Shown piece by piece: positions 42,012 to 50,080 of a stretch of DNA of 64,000 nt. Where the stretch lies: contig NZ_CABFMN010000150.1 in assembly GCF_901875635.1 (NCBI RefSeq), positions 66,666 to 130,665 of the forward strand. Reading direction: 5' to 3'. Both the position numbers and the translations under genes were made by a program. The notes beneath the pieces were generated by a model. The model worked only from the letters and a program-made list of their open reading frames with translations, did no database searches and had not been told where the DNA came from. Position 1 is the first letter of the stretch; each line of letters starts with the position of its first letter. Source of the DNA: Xylophilus ampelinus (GTDB taxonomy: Bacteria; Pseudomonadota; Gammaproteobacteria; Burkholderiales; Burkholderiaceae_C).

Positions 42012-42602
42012 ATCGCTACTGCATTTCGCGACCGCCGCCAGCGCGAGGAACGCCAACACCGCCTGAACCGGGAAATCATGGCCCCGGAAGTCCGCCTTTT
42101 CGGCCCCGACAACGAAGCGCTGGGCGTTGTCAGCCTGCAGGAGGCCTTGCGCCTCGCGGGTGAACACGACGTGGACCTGGTCGAGACAGTGGCCGCGGCC
42201 AATCCGCCGGTCTGTCGGCTGATCGAATACGGCAAGTTCAAGTTTCTCGAGCAGAAGAAGGCCGCCGAAGCGAAGTCGAAGCAGAAGGTCATCGAGGTCA
42301 AGGAAATCAAGTTCCGGCCTGGGACCGACGACGGCGACTACAACATCAAGATGCGCAATATCCGGCGCTTCCTGGACGAAGGCGACAAGTGCAAGATCAC
42401 CTTGCGCTTTCGCGGGCGTGAGATCACGCACCAGGAGCTGGGTCTGGCGCTTCTGCAACGCATCCGTGACGAACTGGGCGACGCAATCGTGGTCGAGCAG
42501 TTCCCCAAGCTTGAAGGCCGGCAGATGATCATGATGATCGCGCCGGGCCGCAAGAAGGCGGGCGGAGCGGCCAAGTCGGCCACGGAGCCTGCGGCCGCCT
42601 GA
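42012..42602 (+). CDS. infC: Translation initiation factor IF-3 (ATC start codon)
   Basis: 196 residues if translation begins at ATC 42012, eight bases after AAAGGA. The resulting N-terminus [21 protein letters not shown] joins smoothly to the conserved [19 protein letters not shown]; starting at the first ATG (42078) would cut into the N-domain. The linker is lysine-rich ([32 protein letters not shown]) and the C-domain ends with the IF-3 [16 protein letters not shown] region. IF-3 rejects non-standard start codons, so ATC implies autoregulation, as with the AUU start in E. coli. Confidence 0.92.
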   Translation: MATAFRDRRQREERQHRLNREIMAPEVRLFGPDNEALGVVSLQEALRLAGEHDVDLVETVAAANPPVCRLIEYGKFKFLEQKKAAEAKSKQKVIEVKEIKFRPGTDDGDYNIKMRNIRRFLDEGDKCKITLRFRGREITHQELGLALLQRIRDELGDAIVVEQFPKLEGRQMIMMIAPGRKKAGGAAKSATEPAAA

Positions 42603-42655
42603 TGCACGGCCGGGCCTGTTCCTCGGAGCGGGCCATGGAATGAAGAAGGGATTTC

Positions 42656-42687
42656 GCGCCAGCCGGCCTTCGGGCGGGCTGGCGCGG
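42656..42687 (+). promoter_or_regulatory. Strong hairpin in the infC-rpmI gap
   Basis: CGCGCCAGCC (42656-42665) pairs perfectly with GGCTGGCGCG (42678-42687) around a 12-base loop containing CCTTCGGG. There is no T-run, so it is not a simple terminator. It sits 81 bases before rpmI, where L20-mediated feedback or RNA processing is known in other bacteria; either is possible here (inference). Confidence 0.5.
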
Positions 42688-42767
42688 GATGAAGAAGTGC
42701 CTCGAGGGCCAACAAGTCCGTGGAGCATCCACGGCGCCTTGCGAGCACAACGAAAAGGAGCATGCAC

Positions 42768-42971
42768 ATGCCCAAAATGAAGACCAAGAGCAGCGCGAAG
42801 AAGCGTTTTCGCGTTCGTCCCGGTGGCACCGTCAAGCGCGGTCAAGCCTTCAAGCGTCACATCCTGACCAAGAAGACCACCAAGAACAAGCGCCACCTGC
42901 GCGGTGCAGTGACGGTTCACGAAACCAACATGGTTTCGATGGCCGCCATGCTGCCCGGCCAAGGCATTTGA
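42768..42971 (+). CDS. rpmI: 50S ribosomal protein L35
   Basis: 67 residues: [20 protein letters not shown] then [24 protein letters not shown], the complete L35 sequence. ATG 42768 has GGAG seven bases upstream; the in-frame ATG at 42762 would leave almost no spacing. It belongs to the large ribosomal subunit and is co-transcribed with infC and rplT, as in most bacteria. Confidence 0.97.
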   Translation: MPKMKTKSSAKKRFRVRPGGTVKRGQAFKRHILTKKTTKNKRHLRGAVTVHETNMVSMAAMLPGQGI

Positions 42972-42999
42972 TCAACCGACGAACTAGGAAGGATTCAAT

Positions 43000-43359
43000 A
43001 TGCCTCGCGTCAAACGTGGTGTAACCGCTCGCGCCCGCCACAAGAAGGTTCTCGCCCTTGCCAAGGGCTTCCGCGGCCGTCGCGGCAATGTCTTCCGCAT
43101 CGCCAAGCAGGCGGTGATGAAGGCGGGCCAGTACGCCTACCGGGACCGCCGTGCCAAGAAGCGCGTCTTCCGTCGTCTTTGGATTGCGCGTATCAACGCC
43201 GCCTCGCGCGAACTGGGCCTGACCTACAGCCAGTTCGCCAACGGCATCCGCAAGGCTGGTATCGAGATCGACCGCAAGGTCCTCGCCGATATCGCCGTGC
43301 ACGACAAGGCCGCATTCGCCGGCATCGTGGAGCAGGTCAAGGCCAAGCTGGCTGCTTGA
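43000..43359 (+). CDS. rplT: 50S ribosomal protein L20
   Basis: 119 residues, full length: [20 protein letters not shown], then [33 protein letters not shown] and [28 protein letters not shown]. An AGGA Shine-Dalgarno precedes it. L20 is a primary 23S rRNA assembly protein and in several bacteria represses its own operon by binding the rpmI leader. Confidence 0.98.
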   Translation: MPRVKRGVTARARHKKVLALAKGFRGRRGNVFRIAKQAVMKAGQYAYRDRRAKKRVFRRLWIARINAASRELGLTYSQFANGIRKAGIEIDRKVLADIAVHDKAAFAGIVEQVKAKLAA

Positions 43360-43373
43360 TCCTGCAGCGGGTT

Positions 43374-43435
43374 GCTATCGTTTCGATAGCTGCTCGCGCC
43401 CACGGTACAAGGGCTGGCGCTTCAAAAGCACCAGC
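43374..43435 (+). repeat. Dispersed intergenic repeat copy forming part of the rplT-pheS terminator
   Basis: GCTATCGTTTCGATAGCTGC matches the left palindrome and CTGCTCGCGC block of the other copies (50004, 52386, 26237). Its right part diverges (GGGCTGGCGCTTC in place of GGGCGCTGCAGCC) and makes the left arm of a rho-independent hairpin at 43409-43439. Confidence 0.75.
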
Positions 43436-43446
43436 CCTTTTTTATT
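43409..43446 (+). terminator. Rho-independent terminator/attenuator between rplT and pheS
   Basis: AAGGGCTGG (43409-43417) pairs with CCAGCCCTT (43431-43439), followed by TTTTTTATTTT. It lies 30 bp before pheS. No phenylalanine-rich leader ORF like E. coli pheM is apparent between rplT and the hairpin, so it is probably a partial terminator rather than a Phe-sensing attenuator. Confidence 0.8.
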
Positions 43447-43468
43447 TTCCTTTCGCATTCCCGATTCC

Positions 43469-44539
43469 ATGAACGAGCTGGACACCCTGGTCGCCAACGC
43501 CCGTGCCGCCTTCGCCGACGCCAAGGTGCCGGCGGAACTCGAAAACGCCAAGGCGCAGTTCCTCGGCAAGTCCGGCCGCGTGACCGAACTGATGAAGGGC
43601 ATGGCCCAACTCAGCGTCGACGAGAAGAAGTCGCGCGGCGCCGCCATCAACGTCGCCAAGCAGGCCATCGAGGCCGCGCTGACCGAACGCCGCCAGCAGC
43701 TCGCCGACGAGGAACTCGCCGTGCAACTGCGTGCGGAGGCCCTGGACGTGACCCTGCCGGGGCGCCGCCGGGCCGGCGGAGGACTGCATCCGGTCAGCCG
43801 TACGCTGGAGCGCATCGAGGCCATCTTCGGCAGCATGGGCTTCGACGTGGCCGATGGGCCGGAGATCGAGAGCGACTGGCATTCGTTCACCTCGCTGAAC
43901 AACCCGCCGAACCATCCGGCGCGCTCGATGCAGGACACCTTCTATGTCGACATCCAGGGCGACGACGGCATCCCCTACAACCTGCGGCCACACACCAGCC
44001 CGATGCAGGTGCGCTATGCCCATCAGCAGGTGAAGAAGCATGCAGCGCTGTTCGAGGCGGCCGCCAAGGATCCCTCGGTGATCGCGCCAGAGATCCGCGT
44101 GATCGCCCCGGGTCGCACCTATCGCGTGGACAGCGACGCCACCCATTCGCCGATGTTCCACCAGTGCGAAGGCCTCTGGCTGGGCGCGAACGTGAGCTTC
44201 AAGGACCTGAAGGTCGTCTTCACCGACTTCTGCCGCACCTTCTTCGAGAGCGACGACCTGGTGCTGCGCTTCCGCCCCAGCTTCTTCCCCTTCACCGAGC
44301 CCAGCGCCGAGATCGACATCCAGTTCCAGAGCGGCCCGCTCGCCGGGCGCTGGCTCGAAGTGGCGGGCTCCGGCCAGGTGCATCCGAACGTCGTGCGCAA
44401 CATGGGCCTGGACCCCGAACGCTACATCGGCTTCGCCTTCGGCATGGGCCCGGACCGCCTCACCATGCTGCGCTACGGCGTGAACGACCTGCGCCTGTTC
44501 TTCGACGGCGATCTGCGCTTCCTCTCGCAGTTCCAGTGA
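43469..44539 (+). CDS. pheS: Phenylalanyl-tRNA synthetase alpha subunit
   Basis: 356 residues. N-terminal coiled coil ([20 protein letters not shown] to about 90), then the class II core: [29 protein letters not shown] (motif 1), [25 protein letters not shown], and the motif 3 segment [17 protein letters not shown]. It forms the alpha2-beta2 enzyme with PheT, 42 bp downstream. The gene is preceded by a strong terminator-like hairpin, so a promoter or read-through must supply expression. Confidence 0.97.
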   Translation: MNELDTLVANARAAFADAKVPAELENAKAQFLGKSGRVTELMKGMAQLSVDEKKSRGAAINVAKQAIEAALTERRQQLADEELAVQLRAEALDVTLPGRRRAGGGLHPVSRTLERIEAIFGSMGFDVADGPEIESDWHSFTSLNNPPNHPARSMQDTFYVDIQGDDGIPYNLRPHTSPMQVRYAHQQVKKHAALFEAAAKDPSVIAPEIRVIAPGRTYRVDSDATHSPMFHQCEGLWLGANVSFKDLKVVFTDFCRTFFESDDLVLRFRPSFFPFTEPSAEIDIQFQSGPLAGRWLEVAGSGQVHPNVVRNMGLDPERYIGFAFGMGPDRLTMLRYGVNDLRLFFDGDLRFLSQFQ

Positions 44540-44581
44540 TGTCCGTGCGCCCTCCCGAATAGATTCAAAGAGACCGAAGCA

Positions 44582-47008
44582 ATGCAATTCCCCGAGTCCT
44601 GGTTGCGCGAGTTCTGCAACCCGCCGCTCACGAGCGAGGAACTGGCCGACACGCTGACCATGGGCGGCTTCGAGGTCGAGGAGCGCGGCCCCGCCGCGCC
44701 GCCCTTCACGAAGATCGTGGTCGGCGAGATCAAGGAAGCCTTGCAGCACCCCAACGCCGACCGCCTGCGTGTGTGCCAGGTGGACGTGGGGCAGGGCGCC
44801 TTGCTCAACATCGTCTGCGGCGCGCCCAATGCGCGCGTCGGCATCAAGGTGCCCACCGCCCTGGTCGGCGCTGAGCTGCCGCCGGGCGACGACGGCAAGC
44901 CCTTCCACATCAAGCTGGGCAAGCTGCGCGGCGTCGAGAGCCAGGGCATGCTGTGCTCGGCGCGCGAGCTGCAGCTCAGCGAAGACCACGGCGGGCTGCT
45001 CGAGCTCGCCGGCGAGGCGCCCATCGGCACCGACATCCGCGAGTGGCTGCGCCTGGACGACACGCTGCTCACGCTCAAGCTCACGCCCAATCTGGCCCAT
45101 GGCCTGTCGGTCTACGGCATCGCGCGCGAGCTGTCGGCGCTCACCGGCGCGCCGTTGCGCACGCCGGCCATCCAACCCGTGGCGCCACAGCACGACGACA
45201 AGCTTGCCGTGAAGGTCGAGGCGCCCGATTTGTGCGGGCGCTTCTCCGGCCGCATCGTTCGCGGCGTGAACACGAAGGCGACCACGCCGGCGTGGATGGT
45301 CGACCGCCTCGCCCGCTGCGGGCAGCGCAGCGTCACGGCCTTGGTCGACATCTCGAACTACGTGATGTTCGAGTATGGCCAGCCCTCGCACATCTTCGAT
45401 TTCGACAAGATCCACGGCGGCCTCACGGTGCGCTGGGGCCGGGCGGGGGAGCAGCTCAAGCTGCTCAACGGCAACACCATCACCGTCGACGAGCGGGTCG
45501 GCGTGATTGCCGATGACAAGGAAGTCGAATCGCTGGCCGGCATCATGGGCGGCGATGCGACCTCGGTGTCCGACGACACGCGCAACATCTATGTCGAGGC
45601 GGCGTTCTGGTGGCCCGAGGCGGTACAGGGCCGTTCGCGCCGCTTCAACTTCTCGACCGACGCCGGCCACCGCTATGAACGTGGCGTGGACCCGAGCCGC
45701 ACCGTAGAAGTGATCGAGCGCATCACGCAGCTCATCCAGGAAATCTGCGGCGGCCAGCCCGGCCCGATCGACGACCAGACGCTCAAACTGCCGGAACGTG
45801 CCCCCGTCACCCTGCGCGTGGCGCGCGCGGCGCGCGTCATCGGCATGCCGGTCACGCAGGCGCAATGTGCCGACGCACTCCGGCGCCTCGGCTTCGAACT
45901 GCGGGAAGGCGACGGCGCCATCACGGTCACGCCGCCGCCGCACCGCTTCGACCTCACGATCGAGGAAGACCTGATCGAGGAAGTGGCGCGTCTGGTGGGC
46001 TACAACAACCTGCCCACCACGCCGCCACTCGCGCCTATCACCGCGCGGGTCAAGCTCGAAGGCCAGCGCAGCCGATTCGCGGTGCGTCACCGCGTTGCGG
46101 CCCTGGGCTACCAGGAAACCATCAATTTCAGCTTCGTCGAAGCGGAATGGGAACGTGACTTGGCCGGCAACGCCGACCCGGTGAAGCTGCTCAATCCCAT
46201 CGCCAGCCAGATGAGCGTGATGCGTTCGTCGCTCATCGGCTCGCTGCTGCAGGTGCTCAAGTTCAACCTGGACCGCAAGGCGCCGCGGGTGCGCGTGTTC
46301 GAGCTCGGCCGCGTCTTCCTGCGCGATGCGGGCGTGGCCACCACCGACAGCACCGTCAAGGGCGTGCGCCAGCCGATGCGCGTGGCCGGGCTGGCCTGGG
46401 GTGATGCGCAGGCGGCGCGCTGGGACGGCAAGCCGCAGCGCGCGGACTTCTATGACGCCAAGGGCGATGTGGAGGCGTTGTTGGCGCCCGCCGTGCCGAC
46501 CTTCGAGCGCATCGAACACCCCGCGTTGCATCCCGGTCGTGCCGCGCGTGTGCTGCTCGACGGCCGCGAGATCGGTGTCGTCGGCGAACTGCATCCGCGC
46601 TGGCGCCAGCAATGGGAGTTCGCCCAACCGCCAGTGCTTTTCGAACTGGACCTCGACGCCGTGACGGCGCGCACCGTGCCCGTGGCGCAGCCCGTGGCCA
46701 AGCATCAGGTCGTGGAGCGCGACGTCGCGCTCGTGGTGGCCGAGTCGGTCGCGGCAGGCGCCGTGCTCGACGCGGCGCGCGCCGCCGCCACGCAGGGCCT
46801 GCTGCGCGATGCGGTGCTGTTCGACATCTACCGACCGCATCCGGGCGCCGCATCGACGGGCGGCTTGGCCGATGGCGAGAAGAGCTTGGCCGTGCGGCTC
46901 AGTTTCCAGAGCGACGCAAGCTCGCTCACAGACGAACAGGTCGACGCGGCCGTGCAGGCGGTGCTGGCGCAGGCCGCGGCGGCCGTCGGCGCGCGCCTGC
47001 GTGCCTGA
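44582..47008 (+). CDS. pheT: Phenylalanyl-tRNA synthetase beta subunit
   Basis: 808 residues. tRNA-binding EMAP domain at about 40-155 ([36 protein letters not shown]), B3/B4 editing domain ([19 protein letters not shown]), B5 domain ([25 protein letters not shown]), catalytic-like core ([14 protein letters not shown]-like [16 protein letters not shown]) and the C-terminal FDX-ACB anticodon-binding domain ([15 protein letters not shown]). It edits mischarged tRNA-Phe and binds the tRNA body. It is followed by ihfA 16 bp downstream, the conserved order. Confidence 0.97.
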   Translation: MQFPESWLREFCNPPLTSEELADTLTMGGFEVEERGPAAPPFTKIVVGEIKEALQHPNADRLRVCQVDVGQGALLNIVCGAPNARVGIKVPTALVGAELPPGDDGKPFHIKLGKLRGVESQGMLCSARELQLSEDHGGLLELAGEAPIGTDIREWLRLDDTLLTLKLTPNLAHGLSVYGIARELSALTGAPLRTPAIQPVAPQHDDKLAVKVEAPDLCGRFSGRIVRGVNTKATTPAWMVDRLARCGQRSVTALVDISNYVMFEYGQPSHIFDFDKIHGGLTVRWGRAGEQLKLLNGNTITVDERVGVIADDKEVESLAGIMGGDATSVSDDTRNIYVEAAFWWPEAVQGRSRRFNFSTDAGHRYERGVDPSRTVEVIERITQLIQEICGGQPGPIDDQTLKLPERAPVTLRVARAARVIGMPVTQAQCADALRRLGFELREGDGAITVTPPPHRFDLTIEEDLIEEVARLVGYNNLPTTPPLAPITARVKLEGQRSRFAVRHRVAALGYQETINFSFVEAEWERDLAGNADPVKLLNPIASQMSVMRSSLIGSLLQVLKFNLDRKAPRVRVFELGRVFLRDAGVATTDSTVKGVRQPMRVAGLAWGDAQAARWDGKPQRADFYDAKGDVEALLAPAVPTFERIEHPALHPGRAARVLLDGREIGVVGELHPRWRQQWEFAQPPVLFELDLDAVTARTVPVAQPVAKHQVVERDVALVVAESVAAGAVLDAARAAATQGLLRDAVLFDIYRPHPGAASTGGLADGEKSLAVRLSFQSDASSLTDEQVDAAVQAVLAQAAAAVGARLRA

Positions 47009-47024
47009 GCAGGAGATACCGGCC

Positions 47025-47387
47025 ATGGAATTCACCATCGAAGCCCTCGAGACGCCGGCGCTCACCAAGGCGCAGTTGGCCGACCTGCTGTTTGAGCAGA
47101 TCGGTCTCAACAAGCGCGAGGCGAAGGACATGGTCGAGGCGTTTTTCGACCTCATCGCGGCGCGGCTGATCGAAGGCGACGACGTCAAAATCTCGGGCTT
47201 CGGCAACTTCCAGATCCGCACCAAGGCGCCGCGACCGGGCCGCAATCCGCGCACCGGCGAGCACATCCCGATCGGCGCACGTCGTGTCGCGACCTTCCAT
47301 GCGAGCGCGAAACTGAAGGAACAGATTCACGGATCGCCGACTGGCGAGGGCGCCGGCAGCGTCGAATGGAGCGTCGAGGGCGAATAA
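47025..47387 (+). CDS. ihfA: Integration host factor alpha subunit
   Basis: 120 residues from ATG 47025 (AGGAGA Shine-Dalgarno). [31 protein letters not shown] is the helical dimerisation part, and [37 protein letters not shown] is the DNA-binding arm with the intercalating proline in [10 protein letters not shown]. The C-terminal tail ([18 protein letters not shown]) is longer than in E. coli. It bends DNA as the IhfA-IhfB heterodimer. Confidence 0.95.
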   Translation: MEFTIEALETPALTKAQLADLLFEQIGLNKREAKDMVEAFFDLIAARLIEGDDVKISGFGNFQIRTKAPRPGRNPRTGEHIPIGARRVATFHASAKLKEQIHGSPTGEGAGSVEWSVEGE

Positions 47388-47416
47388 GCGCTTGGCGACA
47401 ACAAGGTGCGTGGAGT

Positions 47417-47429
47417 AACCTCTGAGGTT
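47417..47429 (+). promoter_or_regulatory. Palindrome AACCTC-T-GAGGTT upstream of merR-type gene
   Basis: A perfect 13-bp palindrome lies 33 bp before the MerR-family gene start and 30 bp after ihfA. It may be an operator for that regulator or a weak terminator stem; there is no T-run. Confidence 0.35.
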
Positions 47430-47461
47430 TACCCCGCACCGTGTTGATTTCAATAGAGAAA

Positions 47462-47974
47462 ATGGCCGAGAAGCAGGCCGGCGTTCATGCCGGGGGCTCC
47501 CTCCCACCCATCCCCGTCAAACGCTACTTCACGATCGGTGAAGTCGGCGAGTTGTGCGGCGTCAAACCGCACGTGCTGCGCTACTGGGAGCAGGAATTCA
47601 CGCAACTGCGGCCGATGAAGCGCCGAGGCAACCGTCGCTACTACCAGCACCATGAAGTGCTGATGATCCGCCGCATCCGCGACCTGCTCTACGACCAGGG
47701 TTTCACGATCAGCGGCGCGCGCAACAAGTTGCAGGAACTCGTGCAGATCGAGCGCGGCCGCCGCAAGGCCGGCGAGGAGGCCGAGGCCATGGTGGTCGAT
47801 TCAGATGCAGTGGTCGATGCGCCGCTCGAGCAAGACGACGCCGGCGTGCACGAGGAGCGCGCCGCATGGTATGCGACCACCTCGATGCCCTTCGTCGTGC
47901 TCGACCGCACGCAGTTGGCGCAACTGCGCAGCGAGCTTGTCGAGATTCGCGAGCTTTTGGCCGCAACTTACTGA
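47462..47974 (+). CDS. MerR-family transcriptional regulator
   Basis: 170 residues from ATG 47462. RYFTIGEVGELCGVKPHVLRYWEQEFTQLRPMKRRGNRRYYQHHEVLMIRRIRDLLYDQGFTISGARNKL is a complete MerR helix-turn-helix and wing (given as residues about 22-92). A short acidic C-terminal region follows without cysteines, so it is not a metal sensor of the MerR/CueR type. A gene of this type regularly follows ihfA in Burkholderiales. Its target is unknown. Confidence 0.9.
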   Translation: MAEKQAGVHAGGSLPPIPVKRYFTIGEVGELCGVKPHVLRYWEQEFTQLRPMKRRGNRRYYQHHEVLMIRRIRDLLYDQGFTISGARNKLQELVQIERGRRKAGEEAEAMVVDSDAVVDAPLEQDDAGVHEERAAWYATTSMPFVVLDRTQLAQLRSELVEIRELLAATY

Positions 47975-48004
47975 TCGCCCGCCGGGCAAGGCCCAATCCC
48001 GGCA

Positions 48005-48010
48005 TATAAT
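48005..48010 (+). promoter_or_regulatory. -10 box of tRNA-Pro
   Basis: A consensus TATAAT sits 9 bases before the tRNA 5' end. No good -35 hexamer is found at 17 bp, and the tRNA may also be reached by read-through from merR. Confidence 0.6.
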
Positions 48011-48019
48011 GGAGAGCTT

Positions 48020-48096
48020 CGGTGTGTGGCGCAGCCTGGTAGCGCACTTGCATGGGGTGCAAGGGGTCGAAGGTTCGAATCCTTTCACACCGACCA
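48020..48096 (+). tRNA. tRNA-Pro (anticodon GGG)
   Basis: 77 bases beginning CGGTGTG and ending CACACCG plus encoded ACCA. The acceptor stem CGGTGTG/CACACCG pairs fully; the anticodon stem is CTTGC/GCAAG with loop ATGGGGT, anticodon GGG; the T-loop is GGTTCGAATCC. The CCA is genomically encoded. It reads CCC/CCU proline codons. Confidence 0.97.
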
Positions 48097-48102
48097 AAAC
48101 GG

Positions 48103-48135
48103 AAAGGCCGCTGGCGATGAGCCAGCGGCCTTTGT
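48103..48135 (+). terminator. Rho-independent terminator after tRNA-Pro
   Basis: AAAGGCCGCTGGC (48103-48115), loop GATGA, GCCAGCGGCCTTT (48121-48133). Confidence 0.9.
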
Positions 48136-48222
48136 CGTTTGTGGGTCCCCGCGCTGCGCCGTTGAAGTGGCCGCCGGCGGAATCGCTGCGGCGCCCGGCG
48201 GGCTTGCAGCATGCGCACGCAA

Positions 48223-48258
48223 AAGAGAGACCCGGCACGCTTAGTCGCATGCCGGGTC
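48223..48258 (-). terminator. Rho-independent terminator for the leftward secreted protein gene
   Basis: On the minus strand, GACCCGGCA pairs with TGCCGGGTC (plus 48229-48237 and 48250-48258) around a 12-base loop, followed by TCTCTTTT. It is about 90 bases after the stop of the gene at 48351. The rest of 48137-48350 shows nothing else. Confidence 0.6.
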
Positions 48259-48350
48259 CTGCATTCAGGCGCCTCCCGGGCCCGTTCCTGGACCTCTTTC
48301 AGGCGGCGCCCGCCTGAGTGCCTGGGGGTGCCCGAAGGCACCGGGATCGA

Positions 48351-48719
48351 TCAGAGCGAAGCGGCGCGGGTAGCGTTGCGGCGCACGGCCAGGCTGCCCT
48401 GGGTGTACTGCGAGGGGATCGTGCTGTTCACGAAGGCCTTGCGGTCCAGGTTCCAGGTCGGGTCGTGGGCAGCGGCGACGGCACCGGCGCGCACGGCGCT
48501 ACGGTCCGCCTGGGCCACCAGCGGGGCAGGCACGCCGGCGTTGGCGCCTTCGGCATACGGGTTGGCCGAGTGTGCGGCCACGACAGCCTGCTGGTTCACT
48601 TCGGCACGGCTGGCCACCGAGTTGACGGTGGTGACGCCTTGGTATTCCTCGGCCTGGGCGACGCCGGCGGCGGCGACGAGGGAGAGGGCGGCGATGGCGA
48701 TGATCTTCGAGGTCTTCAT
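48351..48719 (-). CDS. Small exported protein of unknown function
   Basis: 122 residues with a clear Sec signal peptide (MKTSKIIAIAALSLVAAAGVAQAEEY, cleavage after AQA). The mature part is alanine/asparagine-rich with the repeated-looking segments TVNSVASRAEVNQQAVVAAHSANPYAEG and DRSAVRAGAVAAAHDPTWNLDRKAFVNSTIPSQYTQG. It has no cysteines and no recognisable enzyme motif. An AAGGAG Shine-Dalgarno-like CAAGGAGCAC is 6 bp upstream. Related short periplasmic proteins occur in Comamonadaceae; I do not know a function. Confidence 0.8.
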   Translation of the reverse strand: MKTSKIIAIAALSLVAAAGVAQAEEYQGVTTVNSVASRAEVNQQAVVAAHSANPYAEGANAGVPAPLVAQADRSAVRAGAVAAAHDPTWNLDRKAFVNSTIPSQYTQGSLAVRRNATRAASL

Positions 48720-49009
48720 GATGTGCTCCTTGCGTGGATAGCGTTTGAACAGAGCGGCTGGGCAACTGCCCGGATCCGCTTCGGGTCTGCGTTCAATCGC
48801 TGGCCCGTGAGAAGAATTGTGGACCTGAAAGATAAGTAGAAACCCGCACGATTCGGAACGAACCGTTCACGCCATCGAAACAATCGCGCGAAGTCGGCCG
48901 ACATTCGCCCTGCGGATGATGACGACCAGGGAACGCTGGCACGCCCCGGCCAGGGGGCGTCAACGGTGGTCGGATCAGATCGGGAGACTGAAGCGCAGCG
49001 CTCGGCGCT

Positions 49010-49222
49010 TCAGCGCTGCAGGCGCCACCAGCCGCCCTGCTCGGTCGGCAGCGGCGCCGGATCGAGCTGCTGCCAGGCGCTTTGCACGATGCGACGGCGC
49101 TGCTCGGCTTCCAGCGCACGCGCCATGGGGGCGGCCTGCCAGCTGCCCGTGAGCGCCTCACGCCGCCAGGTTTGCGCAAGGGTCTGCAGTTCGGTGTCGT
49201 CCAAGGCTTGCGGGGTGTCCAT
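49010..49222 (-). CDS. Hypothetical small protein
   Basis: 70 residues from the ATG at 49222: MDTPQALDDTELQTLAQTWR then REALTGSWQAAPMARALEAEQRRRI and a Trp/Gln-rich end (TEQGGWWRLQR). It is polar, probably helical, with no signal peptide or membrane segment. An in-frame extension upstream to 49285 is possible but less protein-like. I do not recognise the family. The 290 bp between this gene's end and the secreted protein gene (48720-49009) show no gene. Confidence 0.55.
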   Translation of the reverse strand: MDTPQALDDTELQTLAQTWRREALTGSWQAAPMARALEAEQRRRIVQSAWQQLDPAPLPTEQGGWWRLQR

Positions 49223-49351
49223 CACGGCAGTCGCTCCGAGGCGGGGGGATGTCGGGAGCTTAGAGGGCCCGCCGCTGCGGGTCACTACGCCAAATGCCGC
49301 AGGCCAGGTGGCCGAGGGGCCGGCGGCGCCGTCGGGTGCGGCACGGTGGCG

Positions 49352-49891
49352 TCAGCGCGCCTTGCCGTCGAGGTAGGGCTGCGGATCGACCGCCACGCCC
49401 TGTTTGCGCACCTCGAAGTGCAGCTTCACGCGATCGGTGCCGCTCCTGCCCATCTCGGCGATCTGCTGTCCCTGGCGCACGCTGTCCTTTTCCTTGACCA
49501 GGATCTTCTGGTTGTGGGCGTAGGCGGTGAGGAAAGTGTCGTTGTGCTTGACGATGACCATGTTGCCGTAGCCGCGCAGCTGGCCGCCGACGAACACGAC
49601 CCGTCCGTCGGCCGACGCCAGCACAGGGTCACCGGCCTTGCCGCCGATGTCCAGGCCCTTGTTGCTCTTGCCGTCGAAGCGGGCCAGTGTCGGGCCCTCG
49701 GCCGGGCGGATGAACGCGGCCGGTTGAGCGGGCGCGGCGGGTGCGGGGACGGGTGCCGGCGCCGGCGTGGATGGCGCGGGAGCCTGGCGCGCGGGCGCAG
49801 GCTTGGCCATAGGCGGCGGCGTACTGGAGCAAGCGGCCAGGATGGCTGCGGTGGCGATCAGGAGGGAAGAGCGGAGGGTGGCGGAAGTCAT
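49352..49891 (-). CDS. LytM/M23-domain lipoprotein, degenerate active site (NlpD-like)
   Basis: 179 residues from the ATG at 49891. Lipobox ILAAC at about residue 20, then a Pro/Ala-rich linker (residues 25-65), then an M23 domain: GLDIGGKAGDPVLASADGRVVFVGG, GYGNMVIVKHNDTFLTAYAHNQKIL, and VKLHFEVRKQG. Active M23 enzymes need a His in the first H-x(n)-D motif; here it reads SNKGLDIGG, so one zinc ligand is missing. That matches amidase activators such as NlpD/EnvC rather than a peptidase. It probably sits in the outer membrane and aids septal wall splitting (inference). Confidence 0.87.
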   Translation of the reverse strand: MTSATLRSSLLIATAAILAACSSTPPPMAKPAPARQAPAPSTPAPAPVPAPAAPAQPAAFIRPAEGPTLARFDGKSNKGLDIGGKAGDPVLASADGRVVFVGGQLRGYGNMVIVKHNDTFLTAYAHNQKILVKEKDSVRQGQQIAEMGRSGTDRVKLHFEVRKQGVAVDPQPYLDGKAR

Positions 49892-50003
49892 TGTTCTGTG
49901 TCCCGTCGGGCGCGCGCGGCGGGCGCGCGGATGGATGCGGCAGGTGCGGAAGACGGCGCGCCCGGGGCCGGGCCGTCGCGCCGCACCGTCGAAGAATCGG
50001 CTA

Positions 50004-50065
50004 GCTATGAAAATGATAGCTGCTCGCGCAGGCCCGGCGGGCGGCCCACCCGTATTTGTCATGTA
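50004..50065 (+). repeat. Dispersed intergenic repeat copy
   Basis: GCTATGAAAATGATAGCTGC starts the copy, followed by CTCGCGCAGG and a G/C-rich middle, ending CGTATTTGTCATGTA, which parallels the CTTATTTGGCTTGAA end of the copy at 52386. It lies between the ABC exporter and the LytM lipoprotein genes. Confidence 0.8.
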
Positions 50066-50080
50066 AAGGTCTGGAGGCTC

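Noticed and set aside
43442..47266. A 1274-codon minus-strand frame opposite pheS-pheT-ihfA
   Set aside because: It is antisense to three strongly supported genes, with biased composition and no start context. It reflects codon bias of the plus strand.
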